DNA of 64,000 nt from Psychrobacillus sp. FSL H8-0483 (GCF_038637725.1 NZ_CP152052.1:124001-188000), one strand, 5' to 3'; shown: positions 33,121 through 42,529, counted from the first letter of the stretch. Translations and numbers: made by a program. The notes: generated by a model not told the origin, from the letters alone.

Positions 33121-34887
33121 ATGTTAGAAAACGCACGTCAATTACTACAAGAATACTTTGGATATGATTCCTTTCGAGAAGGACAAGAAACGATTATTAA
33201 CTATGTTTTAGACAACAAACCTAGTTTATGCGTGATGCCGACAGGTGGAGGGAAGTCTCTATGTTACCAGATTCCCTCCTTACTATTAGAGGGAACAACA
33301 ATAGTTATTTCCCCGCTAATCTCACTGATGAAGGATCAAGTAGACACATTATTACAGGCGGGAATTCCAGCGACTTTTATTAATAGCACATTAACTGCGG
33401 AAGAAGTAAGAGAAACGATGGAAGAAGTGCAAAATGGTCAGTATCGCTTACTTTATATAGCCCCTGAACGATTAGAATCTCCAAGCTTTCTAAATCAATT
33501 AAAAAAGGTGAAAGTACCACTAATTGCTGTGGATGAAGCACACTGTATTTCCCAGTGGGGTCATGATTTCAGACCAAGCTACCGGGCAATTCATCGATTA
33601 AAAGAAGTATTTGCAGTACAACCAGTCGTTTTGGCATTAACTGCTACAGCCACACCTGATGTGAGAGCAGATATATGCAGAATACTTCAAATTGAAGAAG
33701 ACAACACAGTTATTACTGGATTTGCTCGTTCCAATTTATCTTTTTCAGTTGTATTGGGACAAGATAAAAGTCGATTTCTGAAGGATTTTATTAAAAAGAA
33801 TACGCAAGAAGTTGGAATCATTTATGCTGCTACAAGAAAGACCGTCGACCAATTGCATGAGTTGTTAACGAAGGCGGGAGTTCGTGCCGCAAAATATCAC
33901 GCTGGTCTCCCAGAAGCGTTTCGAAATAAGGAGCAGGAGCGTTTTTTAACAGATGAAGCACAAGTAATGGTGGCAACGAATGCATTTGGTATGGGTATCG
34001 ATAAATCCAATGTACGATATGTCATTCATTATCAGCTACCTAAGAATATGGAAAGTTATTATCAAGAGGCAGGAAGAGCTGGACGAGATGGTATGCCAAG
34101 TGAGTGTGTTGTCCTATATGCATCGCAGGATGTGCAAACACAACGTTTTCTAGTTGACCAAGCATTGGACCGTGATCGAATTCCGCAAGAGCTCGAAAAG
34201 CTACAAGGTATGGTTGATTATTGCCATACGGAAAATTGTTTGCAACAATTCATCGTTACTTATTTTGGAGAGCCCAATAGTGAACCATGTGGTCAGTGCG
34301 TAAATTGTACGGATGAAAGAGAAGTGCAGGATGTGACAAAGGAAGTGCAAATGGTGTTGTCTTGTGTTGTTCGGATGGGACAGAAGTTTGGAAAAACCAT
34401 TACGGCTCAAGTGTTAACAGGTTCGCAAAATAAAAAAGTACTCGATTTTGGATTTACGAAACTATCAACGTATGGGATATTAAAAAATAAATCTTTAAAA
34501 GAAGTATCTGGTCTTATGGAGTTTATGATTGCAGAAGGGATATTACTAGTGAATCACGGGAGTTTACCGACCATCTATGTATCGGATGCAGGGAAGGATG
34601 TATTACTTGGGAAAAGACAAGTGATGCGTAAAGGAGTTGCCGTAACAAAACAAATTGCTACAAACGATCCGTTATTCGAAGGGTTAAGATTACTTCGGAA
34701 AAAAATTGCGGACGAAGCAGGTGTACCACCATTCGTTATTTTTTCAGACAAAACACTACAAGATATGTGTGTAAAGCGTCCGCAAACCGAAGAAGAATTA
34801 TTAGATATACACGGTGTAGGTGCTAATAAACGAGATAAGTATGGAAAAGCTTTTCTCGAAGAAATTGGGCGTTATAGCACTGTGTAA
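33121..34887 (+). CDS. recQ: ATP-dependent DNA helicase RecQ
   Basis: A 588-residue 3'-5' helicase acting in recombination and fork repair. Walker A is MPTGGGKSLCYQ (about 43-54), the DExH box is VDEAHCISQWGHDFR, motif VI lies in YQEAGRAGRDG, and the zinc-binding module has CLQQFIVTYFGE..CGQCVNC. An HRDC domain fills the C-terminus (about 510-588, DIHGVGANKRDKYG). The frame opens at 33103, but TAGGAG lies 8 nt before the ATG at 33121. Its end overlaps the convergent DUF2187 gene by 16 nt. Confidence 0.96.
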   Translation: MLENARQLLQEYFGYDSFREGQETIINYVLDNKPSLCVMPTGGGKSLCYQIPSLLLEGTTIVISPLISLMKDQVDTLLQAGIPATFINSTLTAEEVRETMEEVQNGQYRLLYIAPERLESPSFLNQLKKVKVPLIAVDEAHCISQWGHDFRPSYRAIHRLKEVFAVQPVVLALTATATPDVRADICRILQIEEDNTVITGFARSNLSFSVVLGQDKSRFLKDFIKKNTQEVGIIYAATRKTVDQLHELLTKAGVRAAKYHAGLPEAFRNKEQERFLTDEAQVMVATNAFGMGIDKSNVRYVIHYQLPKNMESYYQEAGRAGRDGMPSECVVLYASQDVQTQRFLVDQALDRDRIPQELEKLQGMVDYCHTENCLQQFIVTYFGEPNSEPCGQCVNCTDEREVQDVTKEVQMVLSCVVRMGQKFGKTITAQVLTGSQNKKVLDFGFTKLSTYGILKNKSLKEVSGLMEFMIAEGILLVNHGSLPTIYVSDAGKDVLLGKRQVMRKGVAVTKQIATNDPLFEGLRLLRKKIADEAGVPPFVIFSDKTLQDMCVKRPQTEEELLDIHGVGANKRDKYGKAFLEEIGRYSTV

Positions 34888-35093
34888 TTTTTATGGGATA
34901 CTACAGTTAGATTCGAAGGAACATTAATTTTCTTTGCATCTTCTGTAGATATTTCGACAATAACCGATTGTTCTAAAATCTTGAATATAGTACCTTGCAC
35001 TTCGTGATCATTACGTGTAAAAGAGATCTTCTCATCAATTGCCCTTGCTGCTACGAAGTCTGAAACTTCTTTTGGTTGTCTTTGGAAACTCAT
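34872..35093 (-). CDS. DUF2187 family protein
   Basis: A 73-residue protein with a KOW-like beta-barrel pattern (DEKISFTRNDHEVQGTIFKI, VIVEIS, TVVSHKNYTVL), matching the DUF2187/YkvS group of unknown function. AAAAGAGG lies upstream of the ATG. The last 16 bp overlap the 3' end of recQ in the opposite strand, and no separate terminator is seen, so the two transcripts are antisense at their ends. Confidence 0.8.
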   Translation of the reverse strand: MSFQRQPKEVSDFVAARAIDEKISFTRNDHEVQGTIFKILEQSVIVEISTEDAKKINVPSNLTVVSHKNYTVL

Positions 35094-35302
35094 GTATATG
35101 CCTCTTTTCAGGTTTTATTCACGCAAAAGCGATATGTTAATTATACCATAGATCAGCTACAAAAATCTGATTTAGAGATTAATAAAAGGGGGAAAAGTAG
35201 GAATCATGTCGAACCTTCACATTTAATGGAAGAAAGAATCGAGATTATGTCCTAAAACTACTCTGAAAGAAGATAGTATTACGACTCTTAAGCGGGCAAA
35301 GT

Positions 35303-35440
35303 TTGATTTTCGTGAAATATTGTTTATGATAGTGTTAAGAGATTAACCGAGGCGGTTTACGAATTAGTTTAACGAACTCCTTGTGGGGAAGCTTTACATG
35401 TAGATAGTAAAATTAGGTTTTAAAGAGGAGAATATGCATC
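35303..35440 (+). promoter_or_regulatory. Promoter and roughly 100-nt leader of dbpA
   Basis: TTGATT (35303-35308), 16-bp spacer, TATGAT (35325-35330). The transcript would have a leader of about 100 nt with small hairpins (ACCG-AGG-CGGT near 35346). Long leaders are common for cold-induced helicases; this is inference. The remaining gap 35094-35302 shows nothing I can name. Confidence 0.5.
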
Positions 35441-36880
35441 GTGCATTTTAAAGAGTTAGAGTTAGATGAAAAAATATTACGTGCCATTGAACAATTAGGC
35501 TATACAGAGCCAACAGAAGTACAACAAAAGGTTATTCCAGTTGCCCTTGGGAAACAAGATATACTTGTGAAATCCAAAACAGGAAGCGGAAAAACAGCTT
35601 CGTTTGCTACTCCTCTTTGTGAGCTTGTCGACTGGGAAGAAAATAAGCCTCAAGCATTGGTATTAACACCAACAAGAGAATTAGCAGTTCAAGTACAAGA
35701 AGACATAACGAATATCGGTCGTTATAAGCGAATAAAAGGACTTGCTCTTTATGGGAAATCTCCTTTTGCTAAGCAAAAATTAGCATTAAAGCAAAAAACA
35801 CATATCGTTGTTGGGACACCAGGACGTGTACTGGACCATATTGAAAAAGGATCGTTGGATGTATCTAAAATCGAGTATTTAGTTATTGATGAAGCAGACG
35901 AAATGTTAAACATGGGCTTTTTAGAGCAAGTAGAATCCATTATTAAGCTTCTTCCAAAAGAACGCACAACGATGCTATTTTCGGCAACTCTTTCAGATAG
36001 AATAAAAAAATTAAGTAGTAAGTATATGAAGCAACCAGTTTCAATTGAAATTGATTCGAAAATTGAAGAAGATGCCCCGAATATTGAGCATGTGAAGTAT
36101 GTGGTGAAGGATGATCAAAAGCTTGCATTCCTTGAGAAGCTTACGATTATTGAAAATCCGGATAGCTGTATTATTTTCTGCCGTACGAAAGAACGTGTCG
36201 ATCAGCTTGTCGATGCGCTTGATAGTAAAGGATATACTGCAGATAAAATACATGGCGGTATGATGCAGGAAGATCGTTTTGAAGTAATGGATGAATTTAG
36301 AAGAGGCGATTTCCGCTATTTAATTGCAACGGATGTAGCTGCTCGTGGTATTGATATTGAAGAGATTACGCACGTTGTACACTATGATGTTCCACTTGAG
36401 CAAGAAAGCTATGTGCATCGTACAGGTAGAACAGGCCGTGCAGGACGAAGTGGTAAATCAATCATGCTAGCTACACCGCATGAAGATAAATTTGTAAAAG
36501 AGATTGAAGCATTTATTGGCTTTGAGATTCCTACAGGTGCTGAATTATCTGCTGAAGCAGTAGCGAAAAATCGTGCTGCATTTGATTTGAAGATGCAGGA
36601 GCAGCCAGAATTGAAGAAATCAAAAGGTGAGCAATTAAATGCGGACATTACGAAATTATACTTTAATGGCGGCAAGAAAAAGAAAATTCGTGCAGTCGAT
36701 TTCGTAGGAACTCTTGCGAAAATAGACGGAGTTTCCGCCGATGACATCGGTATTATCACCATTCAAGACAATGTCTCTTACGTAGAAATACTAAACGGCA
36801 AAGGTCCACTTGTTTTGAAAACAATGAGAAATACAACAATCAAAGGCAAACTACTAAAAGTGCATATTGCGAATAAATAA
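35441..36880 (+). CDS. dbpA: DEAD-box RNA helicase DbpA/YxiN
   Basis: A 479-residue RNA helicase acting on 23S rRNA hairpin 92 during large-subunit assembly. Motifs are complete: Q motif ([14 protein letters not shown]), [38 protein letters not shown], and [13 protein letters not shown]. The C-terminal RNA-binding domain of DbpA/YxiN (about 400-479, [20 protein letters not shown]) gives specificity. The start is GTG with GAGGAG 10 nt upstream; a nearer ATG is out of frame. A terminator follows. Confidence 0.95.
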   Translation: MHFKELELDEKILRAIEQLGYTEPTEVQQKVIPVALGKQDILVKSKTGSGKTASFATPLCELVDWEENKPQALVLTPTRELAVQVQEDITNIGRYKRIKGLALYGKSPFAKQKLALKQKTHIVVGTPGRVLDHIEKGSLDVSKIEYLVIDEADEMLNMGFLEQVESIIKLLPKERTTMLFSATLSDRIKKLSSKYMKQPVSIEIDSKIEEDAPNIEHVKYVVKDDQKLAFLEKLTIIENPDSCIIFCRTKERVDQLVDALDSKGYTADKIHGGMMQEDRFEVMDEFRRGDFRYLIATDVAARGIDIEEITHVVHYDVPLEQESYVHRTGRTGRAGRSGKSIMLATPHEDKFVKEIEAFIGFEIPTGAELSAEAVAKNRAAFDLKMQEQPELKKSKGEQLNADITKLYFNGGKKKKIRAVDFVGTLAKIDGVSADDIGIITIQDNVSYVEILNGKGPLVLKTMRNTTIKGKLLKVHIANK

Positions 36881-36883
36881 TAA

Positions 36884-36920
36884 AAAAGGGGCTTTCCATT
36901 ACTGGAAAGTCTCTTTTATT
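36884..36920 (+). terminator. Terminator of dbpA
   Basis: AAAAGGGGCTTTCC pairs with GGAAAGTCTCTTTT (G-U pairs), 6-nt loop. Confidence 0.8.
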
Positions 36921-36925
36921 TGAAG

Positions 36926-36981
36926 ACAATGTTAAATTAGGCAGTTCGTCCACGGAAAGCGAACGGATTAACAGAGCCATT
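36926..36981. repeat. Dispersed repeat family B, copy 6 (short)
   Basis: Only 56 bp: ATGTTAAATTAGGCAGTTCG, CCACGGAAAGCGAACGG and ATTAACAGAGCC. It provides the stop codon that ends the truncated Nudix frame next to it. Confidence 0.7.
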
Positions 36982-37096
36982 TGGGAAAAATAGTCTTAAA
37001 CGAGAAACCACTTGTCCAACCTATAATTACTACTGATCCAGGAAGTATAAGTGGCGCATGACCAACATGTTTTCGTAATGTTTTATAATATTCCAT
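36968..37096 (-). pseudogene. Nudix hydrolase, N-terminal fragment cut by repeat B6
   Basis: With AAAGG upstream of the ATG, the minus strand encodes MEYYKTLRKHVGHAPLILPG then SVVII, the start of many Bacillus Nudix hydrolases. After about residue 25 the similarity ends, the Nudix box is absent, and the frame runs into the family B repeat, where it stops after 42 codons. I read it as a gene remnant; the missing part would have lain where the repeat now is. Confidence 0.7.
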
Positions 37097-37238
37097 GTTT
37101 ATCAACCTTTCCATGACATTGAATTTATTAACAGTTTATCTTAAAAAATGGTAAGATACGTAATAAAGTGAAACTTCATTTAAGTAGAATCGTATTACTA
37201 ATAACGAAGTGAGAAATAAAAGAGGATGTGATCGTTGG

Positions 37239-38327
37239 GTGACAAAGAAATTGTGGTTTCAAGTAGGGACAGCAATACTACTTACATTATTAATCATTTT
37301 TATGTTCATGAAAGTAAAAAGCTTATTTTCACCAATCGTGATTATAGGGCAAACAATTTTTATGCCTTTATTAATTGGGGGTGTGTTATTTTATTTATCA
37401 CAACCACTTCAAAAATGGTTAGAGTCTAGGAAATTCCCAAGATGGGCTAGTATTTTATCAGTCTTCATTGCAATTGGTTTATTAGGTTGGGGATTTTATG
37501 CATTAGTCGGTCCACCACTTACAAAACAAGTAAACTTACTTGTGAAAAACACACCGGAAATTGTAAAAGAAATAGAGGATTTTACAACATATACGCTATC
37601 CCAAAAGGAGAGGATTCCTGAAATACCAGAATCCCTGAAAAAAACGATTGATGGAGCTATAGCAAAGATTGATACAATTGCGGTTGCAGCTGGTGGATTA
37701 CTGATTAAGTTCATCCAAAATGTATTTCAAGGGGTATTTTTATTAGTACTAGTACCGTTCTTCCTGGTGTACATGCTGAAGGATCACGAACGATTTGCTC
37801 CTTTTGTCGCCCAGTTTTTTAAAGGGGATAAAAAAATATGGATTCGTAAAACATTAGCAGATATTGACGATACATTACGCGCATATATTCAAGGACAATT
37901 ATTTGTCAGCTTTTTGGTAGGTCTCATGCTGTTCACCGGTTATTTTGCCATTGGACTTGAATATGCATTATTACTTGCTTTGTTCGGAATGATTATGAAT
38001 GTAATTCCGTTTTTAGGACCATATATTGCACTCGTGCCCGCACTAATTATGGCTTTAATACAAGAGCCAAAACTTGCGATTTATGTGGCAATTATTATGC
38101 TTGTATCACAACAAATCGAAAGTAATTTCATCACACCAAATGTCATGGGAAAATCATTAGATATCCATCCACTAACCGTTATTACGATTATTTTAGCGGG
38201 AGGAAACATCGCTGGATTATGGGGAATCATTTTAGGTGTTCCAACCTATGCAATTGTAAAATCGATATTGAAAAATATTTATGCACAACGAGAAGAAATA
38301 AAGGATACTGCCACGAAATCAGTATAG
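37239..38327 (+). CDS. AI-2E family transporter
   Basis: About 363 residues with eight transmembrane segments in the family's pattern: paired N-terminal helices (ILLTLLIIFMFMKV, PLLIGGVLFYLSQPL), a soluble segment, then a C-terminal block with AYIQGQLFVSFLVG, GLEYALLLALFGMIMNVIPF and LGPYIALVPAL. Family members export small molecules or sodium; the AI-2 role holds only for some. The frame opens at 37209, but a GTG at 37239 begins the typical MTKKLWFQ sequence. It is the first gene of a three-gene operon. Confidence 0.85.
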   Translation: MTKKLWFQVGTAILLTLLIIFMFMKVKSLFSPIVIIGQTIFMPLLIGGVLFYLSQPLQKWLESRKFPRWASILSVFIAIGLLGWGFYALVGPPLTKQVNLLVKNTPEIVKEIEDFTTYTLSQKERIPEIPESLKKTIDGAIAKIDTIAVAAGGLLIKFIQNVFQGVFLLVLVPFFLVYMLKDHERFAPFVAQFFKGDKKIWIRKTLADIDDTLRAYIQGQLFVSFLVGLMLFTGYFAIGLEYALLLALFGMIMNVIPFLGPYIALVPALIMALIQEPKLAIYVAIIMLVSQQIESNFITPNVMGKSLDIHPLTVITIILAGGNIAGLWGIILGVPTYAIVKSILKNIYAQREEIKDTATKSV

Positions 38328-38339
38328 CGAGGTGATTAG

Positions 38340-38792
38340 ATGACATTTAGTTCAAAAAGAGATGGTACTTTTATCAGTCTAATTATTGTTGCAATCGGTG
38401 TAGTAGCGTTAGCGACACTTTGGCCGGTTGTATTTGAATTATTTTTTACGGAGACACCTGACGTTATAGCTATTTGGGTGATGATTGTTCTATTTGTATT
38501 AGTGACAGCGTTCATTCTTTGGATTTCCTTCGATATTGAATATACTTTTAAGGAAGACTACTTATTTGTCCGAGGTGGATTATTCCGCAGTAAAATCCCG
38601 TATAAGGATATAACGAAAGTGAATCCAACATCAAATATCCTAATTGGCTACCGTATTCTTTCTTCTAAAGATGCCCTTGAGATTCAATATAAAAATGCAT
38701 TTTTAGGAAGTGTTATTATATCACCTGCCAAGCAAGACGATTTTTTGAAAGTCTTATGTCAAAAAGCACCACATATCCATTCTGTTAAATGA
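38340..38792 (+). CDS. PH-domain membrane protein (SunI/YyaB-like)
   Basis: A 150-residue protein with two transmembrane helices (about 12-34 and 44-66) followed by a bacterial PH-like domain (YTFKEDYLFVRGGLFRSKIP, TNILIGYRILSSKDALEIQY). SunI, the sublancin immunity protein, belongs to this group, but immunity is not implied here. AGGTG precedes the ATG 12 nt after the transporter's stop. Its stop overlaps the binding site of the DUF1992 gene. Confidence 0.75.
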   Translation: MTFSSKRDGTFISLIIVAIGVVALATLWPVVFELFFTETPDVIAIWVMIVLFVLVTAFILWISFDIEYTFKEDYLFVRGGLFRSKIPYKDITKVNPTSNILIGYRILSSKDALEIQYKNAFLGSVIISPAKQDDFLKVLCQKAPHIHSVK

Positions 38793-38808
38793 TGGGGGAT
38801 TGCTAATA

Positions 38809-39195
38809 ATGGATCAAGACAATTTCAATAAACCAACAAATGATTTAATTGGAGACATCTTAAGAAATTATGAAAAGACTGGTGGAATGGATAATCTAAA
38901 AGGTCAAGGAAAACCCTTGTCAGAAGATTATTTATCCGGAGACATATTTCAACACTTCCAAAAGATTGCAAAAGATGCAGGCTTTAAACCACACTGGCTA
39001 AAGCTGCAGCATGAGATAAGCGATGAATTAAAAGACATAGCTGAAAAATACGTGAATGGTCTAAAGAGCGATTTGCAGTTTCGAGTAACGAAAGTGAATG
39101 AAAAAATTATAGAATACAATAAATCATGTCCACCCCCAATGCAAAAAGGGACTGTTCGCTTGGAAACAGTCGAAGCAGCGAGCAAAAGGTGGTAA
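38809..39195 (+). CDS. DUF1992 (DnaJ homologue, subfamily C) protein
   Basis: A 128-residue protein of the DUF1992 family, with the conserved LKGQGKPL motif and the KPHWLKLQHEISDELKDI helix. Despite the J-protein name there is no J domain. The function is unknown. The ATG at 38809 is 10 nt after GGGGG; a TTG at 38800 is less likely. It is the last gene of the operon before a strong terminator. Confidence 0.85.
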   Translation: MDQDNFNKPTNDLIGDILRNYEKTGGMDNLKGQGKPLSEDYLSGDIFQHFQKIAKDAGFKPHWLKLQHEISDELKDIAEKYVNGLKSDLQFRVTKVNEKIIEYNKSCPPPMQKGTVRLETVEAASKRW

Positions 39196-39197
39196 CT

Positions 39198-39241
39198 AAC
39201 AAGGTCTTCTCATTCTAATATGAGAAGACCTTGTTTTTTTT
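39198..39241 (+). terminator. Terminator of the AI-2E/PH/DUF1992 operon
   Basis: Perfect 16-bp stem AACAAGGTCTTCTCAT/ATGAGAAGACCTTGTT, 6-nt loop, then seven to nine T. Confidence 0.95.
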
Positions 39242-39361
39242 AAGGCTCTGTTATATTAAGCTGTTGTTTTTCAGAAGGATATATTTTGTGACGAAAATCC
39301 GCGAGACTCCTGCTGAAAAACGGGCTGCCGAGACCCAGTAGGCTAGGCAGTTCGTCCGCGG
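39242..39361. repeat. Dispersed repeat family B, copy 7, fused to family A copy 4
   Basis: GGCTCTGTTATATTAAGCTG, GACGAAAATCCGCGAGACTCC and GGCAGTTCGTCCGCGG. It lacks the right end, because family A copy 4 begins where TTAACAGAGCC is expected. Confidence 0.7.
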
Positions 39362-39537
39362 ATTAAAATGCGAACATTTATCACTTTGTTGATTGAAGCG
39401 GCAGGCGGCGACTCCAGCGGGATGAGTGAGACAGATAAGTCATCACAAACGACGCGTGAGCTGTGGTGATGGCTTATCGCTCACCCCGCGGAAAGCGTCC
39501 GCCTATAGCGGAAATCAACTATACTTTATTCCATGTA
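39362..39537. repeat. Dispersed repeat family A, copy 4
   Basis: About 95% identical to 5171-5345 including the shared flank ATTAAAATNCGAACATTTAT. It lies inside or against repeat B7, which it appears to have interrupted. Confidence 0.85.
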
Positions 39538-39625
39538 TCTTCCTGACTTAGCGAAAGCAGTGGTAGCGGCGTTGTTAGGGATAATTATCAGAACTCGCTT
39601 AGTAGCAGCAAGGTTAATATAAAAA

Positions 39626-39655
39626 AATGCTCCGAAGGTTTTTCGGAGCATTTTT
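39626..39655. terminator. Bidirectional terminator
   Basis: Perfect 11-bp stem AATGCTCCGAA/TTCGGAGCATT with A and T runs on both sides; serves the minus-strand gene to the right. Confidence 0.85.
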
Positions 39656-39660
39656 CTTAC

Positions 39661-39870
39661 TTAGGGGAATCGTTCTTCACTTGAAGAACGATTTTTTGTA
39701 TGGTGGTGGTTTTTTTCATCCTGTACTTGAATGTTGAGATCTTCCACTGGAATTGCATCAACAGTTTGCATATCTTCATGCATATCAAACAGGCTCTCTT
39801 TTATTGTTCGTACGCTATCTGGATTGTCTAGAAATCGACCACCCAGATTTTTACGAATTTTATCAGTCAT
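39661..39870 (-). CDS. Small hydrophilic protein, unknown
   Basis: About 69 residues starting MTDKIRKNLGGRFLDNPDSV, acidic in the centre and His/Ser-rich at the end (NHHHTKNRSSSEERFP). The start ATG overlaps the stop codon of the DUF3243 gene (ATGACTGA), so it is likely translated by coupling; there is no separate binding site. I do not recognise a family. Confidence 0.55.
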   Translation of the reverse strand: MTDKIRKNLGGRFLDNPDSVRTIKESLFDMHEDMQTVDAIPVEDLNIQVQDEKNHHHTKNRSSSEERFP

Positions 39871-40174
39871 TTTTAACAAGCTTTAATAGCATATGGCTAA
39901 GTGCGTGCTGTTGCTCTTTGTCCCCATTTTTCCATAGTTGTTGCAGAAGGTGTTCTTCACGATTTCGGGGTTCTTCATGATTTGCTAAATATCCAGCTAC
40001 TTTTTCAGTGGCTTTTGCTAATACTTCTTCACTTAATCCCATTTTTTCCCCTGCAGCCACTTTTCCAGATAAATATGACTTGAAGGTAGAAAAATTTTTA
40101 AGAATTTCTTCTTTTTCCTCTGAGCTAATACTGCCTAACTTTGCTTCTACGCGGTCATCTATATTATTTCCCAA
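39863..40174 (-). CDS. DUF3243 family protein (YmfJ-like)
   Basis: A 103-residue helical protein. The conserved block MGLSEEVLAKATEKVAGYLA followed by HEEPRNREEHLLQQLW identifies DUF3243, found in B. subtilis YmfJ; the function is unknown. A GAGTGAGGAAG binding region precedes the ATG. It overlaps the next small gene by a few bases. Confidence 0.85.
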   Translation of the reverse strand: MGNNIDDRVEAKLGSISSEEKEEILKNFSTFKSYLSGKVAAGEKMGLSEEVLAKATEKVAGYLANHEEPRNREEHLLQQLWKNGDKEQQHALSHMLLKLVKND

Positions 40175-40250
40175 GCTTCCTCACTCCTTTTATGTTGAAC
40201 TCTTAATAGCTATTCCCGAAATATTATTAAACATGCATGAAAAATTATTT

Positions 40251-40937
40251 TTAAATTGGACAAAAGCCACATTTCTGCAATCCCGGAATATCTTTTGAAA
40301 AGCAGCATGTCGAGCGAACTTTGCTATTTATTAATTCTGCAGGGCTTTTTCCTTTCAAATAAACAGCTAAATGTGATTTAGAGGTAAAGGAAGACCATAT
40401 TTCTTCGTTCTGCAACAATATCCAGTCCTGCTTAGCTTGATCTGCAATTGCTGGATTATCAAAAAAAACGTAATAATGCCATAGTAAGTAGCCAAATACA
40501 TTTTCCCACAACGTAATAGGAGAGATACTACACTGCGATCGTAGTTTCTGAATGATGGCATCGCATTGATGTTCCCAGATTAGTTGAACTTCTTCAGAAC
40601 GATTTTCACGGACATGTCGAAAATGTTCTTCTCGTATATATGTGCCAATTGTTTTATTTCCATACTCTGTCGTTGAAAAAAAGTGCAATTGTTCTAGTGG
40701 ACCGTCCCAAATTTCATCGTACATGGTCATCATATAAAATTGCATAGAAATAAACATTCCTACTCTACGCATGAAGTATGATGCAGCAATTGGATCATTT
40801 GGTGCTTGGGAAATAAGTTTAATAACAGGAAGTGCATTTTCGACGTTTTTTGCATCGAATAGAGATCTTCCTATGGGTGCCAAATAGACGCTATAATTAT
40901 TCAATTGTCGGATTTGATCGTTCGATAAAGTTGTCAT
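40251..40937 (-). CDS. FhuF-like siderophore-iron reductase
   Basis: A 228-residue protein whose C-terminus has the FhuF [2Fe-2S] ligand pattern C211-C212-x10-C223-xx-C226 (CCFSKDIPGLQKCGFC). In the family such proteins reduce ferric iron bound to hydroxamate siderophores in the cytoplasm. The N-terminal 200 residues are helical with several Trp/His-rich stretches (LLWHYYVFFDNP). No siderophore uptake genes are adjacent and no Fur box was searched for in detail. AATCAGT lies upstream with a weak binding site. Confidence 0.8.
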   Translation of the reverse strand: MTTLSNDQIRQLNNYSVYLAPIGRSLFDAKNVENALPVIKLISQAPNDPIAASYFMRRVGMFISMQFYMMTMYDEIWDGPLEQLHFFSTTEYGNKTIGTYIREEHFRHVRENRSEEVQLIWEHQCDAIIQKLRSQCSISPITLWENVFGYLLWHYYVFFDNPAIADQAKQDWILLQNEEIWSSFTSKSHLAVYLKGKSPAELINSKVRSTCCFSKDIPGLQKCGFCPI

Positions 40938-41114
40938 AAAATCAGTATACAGTTTTTATAAAGACTTTCGCTATGTGCAACACTTCACTAAATTGACTTT
41001 AAAAAGAGGAGACTCTATAATTTTCAGAATATGATCCTGCTTAAGTATGAAATACCCAATTCTGCTTATAGTAGGGATAGAAGATAAAAAATCTAAGAAG
41101 GGAGTTTTGAGAAA

Positions 41115-42314
41115 ATGGATTTAAAGGCACAAGCGCTACAAATGCATCGAAGTTACAAAGGAAAAATGGAGATGATTTCTAAGGTTCCAATGGATAGTAT
41201 GGTGGATTTGAGCTTAGCTTATTCCCCTGGAGTAGCAGAGCCTTGCATCGAAATAAAAAACAATCCTTCTACCGTTTACGAGTATACTATGAAAGGCAAT
41301 TTAGTTGGAGTTGTAACAGATGGAACAGCCGTATTAGGACTAGGTGATATTGGACCAGAAGCAGCTCTACCTGTTATGGAAGGGAAGGCAATTTTATTAA
41401 AACGATTTGCAAATGTCGATGCTTTTCCAATTTGTCTAGATACAAAAAATGTGGATGAGATTGTGCAAATCGTAAAGGCATTAAGTCCAACATTTGGAGC
41501 GATTAATCTAGAAGATATCTCTGCCCCACGTTGCTTTGAAATAGAAGACCGTCTTCGTCAGGAGTTAGATATACCGGTATTTCATGACGACCAACACGGT
41601 ACAGCTATTGTAGTTGGTGCAGGTCTTCAAAATGCAGTGAAACTTGTTAATAAAGAAATTCCTTTTTTGAAAGTTGTAATAAACGGTGCTGGTGCAGCAG
41701 GGATGGCTATTTTAAGAGTTCTCCAACAACTTGGGTATCAACAAATAATAATGTGTGATTCGACAGGGATTATTTATAAAGGTCGAGAAAAAGGAATGAA
41801 TTCAGTTAAAGATTCCATTGCTAGCACGACGAATCCTCTCGGTTTAAAGGGAACATTAAAAGATGCAATGGATGGGGCAGATATATTCATCGGTGTTTCC
41901 GTTGCAAATCTTTTAACAAAAGATATGATTGATGCGATGAATGAGGATCCAATTGTTTTTGCTTTAGCAAATCCAACACCGGAAATTGCCTATGAATTAG
42001 CGAAAGAGTGGGGCATTAAGGTTATTGCGACAGGACGTTCTGATTATCCGAACCAAGTGAATAATGTTTTAGCGTTCCCAGGTATTTTTAGAGGTGCACT
42101 AGACGTTAGAGCAACAGATATTAACGAAGAAATGAAGCTAGCAGCCGTGCAAGCAATAGCTTCCCTTATTGAAGATAACGAATTACGAGAGGATTACATC
42201 ATTCCGGATGCATTTGATGAAAGAGTAGTGAATGTGGTTGCGCAAGCAGTTAAAGATGCTGCAATCGATTCAGGAGTTTCTGTTTTATTTCAACCGGCAT
42301 TAAAACAATCGTAA
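41115..42314 (+). CDS. Malic enzyme (oxaloacetate-decarboxylating), short form
   Basis: A 399-residue NAD(P)-dependent malic enzyme making pyruvate and CO2 from malate, as YtsJ in B. subtilis. Conserved parts include LSLAYSPGVAEPC, GDIGPEAALPVMEGKAIL, FHDDQHGTAIV and the dinucleotide loop NGAGAAGMAI. The short form lacks the C-terminal phosphotransacetylase-like domain. AAGGGAG precedes the ATG. It is monocistronic with a terminator. Confidence 0.93.
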   Translation: MDLKAQALQMHRSYKGKMEMISKVPMDSMVDLSLAYSPGVAEPCIEIKNNPSTVYEYTMKGNLVGVVTDGTAVLGLGDIGPEAALPVMEGKAILLKRFANVDAFPICLDTKNVDEIVQIVKALSPTFGAINLEDISAPRCFEIEDRLRQELDIPVFHDDQHGTAIVVGAGLQNAVKLVNKEIPFLKVVINGAGAAGMAILRVLQQLGYQQIIMCDSTGIIYKGREKGMNSVKDSIASTTNPLGLKGTLKDAMDGADIFIGVSVANLLTKDMIDAMNEDPIVFALANPTPEIAYELAKEWGIKVIATGRSDYPNQVNNVLAFPGIFRGALDVRATDINEEMKLAAVQAIASLIEDNELREDYIIPDAFDERVVNVVAQAVKDAAIDSGVSVLFQPALKQS

Positions 42315-42326
42315 TCATAATTAAGG

Positions 42327-42368
42327 CGTTCTAAGGGGCTAAAATTGTCTCTTTGGAACGTTTTTTTA
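42327..42368 (+). terminator. Terminator of the malic enzyme gene
   Basis: CGTTC/GAACG base plus AAGGGG/CTCTTT pairing, followed by seven T. Confidence 0.75.
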
Positions 42369-42529
42369 ATATGAGTTTTGGATTGGTGACGCTCAAATAT
42401 TCTGGATTTCAAACAAAATTTACCCTTCCATCCATTTCAATAGCGATACTGAGAAAATGCTATTTTTCATAGAAACTTTTCTTCTCATCGAACGTAAATG
42501 GAAGAACAAGAGGAAAAGAGGGGATGTAA

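Noticed and set aside
39533-39622. 29-codon frame (MYLPDLAKAVVAALLGIIIR start)
   Set aside because: Hydrophobic and transporter-like but without a binding site; could be a gene remnant, too short to support.
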